Assembly: GCA_019689955.1 (NCBI GenBank)
Contig: JADGGM010000202.1
Location: forward strand, 1-6,250
DNA: 6,250 nt
Source: Gemmatimonadaceae bacterium
GTDB taxonomy: Bacteria > Gemmatimonadota > Gemmatimonadetes > Gemmatimonadales > Gemmatimonadaceae
Direction: 5' to 3'
The position numbers and the translations under genes are program-made. The notes below the pieces were generated by a model that saw nothing but the letters and a program-made list of their open reading frames with translations, ran no database searches and was not told where the DNA came from. Of this stretch, positions 6,070-6,250 are shown piece after piece (the stretch's first letter is position 1; every line of letters begins with the position of its first letter).

Positions 6070-6250
<181 letters not shown>

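Overview
The window is a GC-rich stretch of bacterial chromosome with six recognisable protein genes: four complete and two cut by the window ends. The best taxonomic guess is Gemmatimonadota. This rests on a small lipoprotein whose mature N-terminus reads C-N-D-x-x-x-G-P and whose body is a ZU5-like domain ending in a 'HLSGYA' motif, together with strong G/C bias at third codon positions. No rRNA or marker gene is present, so the assignment is an inference.

Left part (1-3370). A two-domain response regulator (receiver plus a degenerate GGDEF domain, GGDDF) runs leftwards from a GTG at 749 and leaves the window. Divergent from it across about 107 bp is a two-gene rightward operon for peptide-type ABC import. 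It encodes a family 5 substrate-binding lipoprotein (857-2440) and, 9 bp later, a DppB-like permease (2450-3370). The second permease (DppC) and the ATPases are absent from this window. The divergent spacer carries a perfect TTGACA on the regulator's strand, an inverted repeat and a short direct repeat.

Middle (3371-4460). A 343-bp gene-poor stretch follows the permease. It holds a clear 11-bp GC hairpin that best fits as terminator of the next leftward gene. That gene (3714-4250) encodes a secreted ZU5-like lipoprotein. It shares a 210-bp divergent spacer, relatively AT-rich near its right end, with a rightward TPR protein gene.

Right part (4461-6250). The TPR protein (4461-5369) is followed, after 106 bp and a very strong Shine-Dalgarno, by a small protein resembling DUF1269 / general-stress-17M-like proteins, with an apparent export signal. 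A leftward gene for a thioredoxin-reductase-like ferredoxin/flavodoxin-NADP+ reductase converges on it and is cut by the right edge.

The genes look like ordinary core and accessory genes rather than one coordinated novel system. I see no mobile element, CRISPR array, tRNA, phage or defence gene. The points most worth a second look are the altered active site of the GGDEF regulator, the incomplete transporter operon and the exported DUF1269-like protein.
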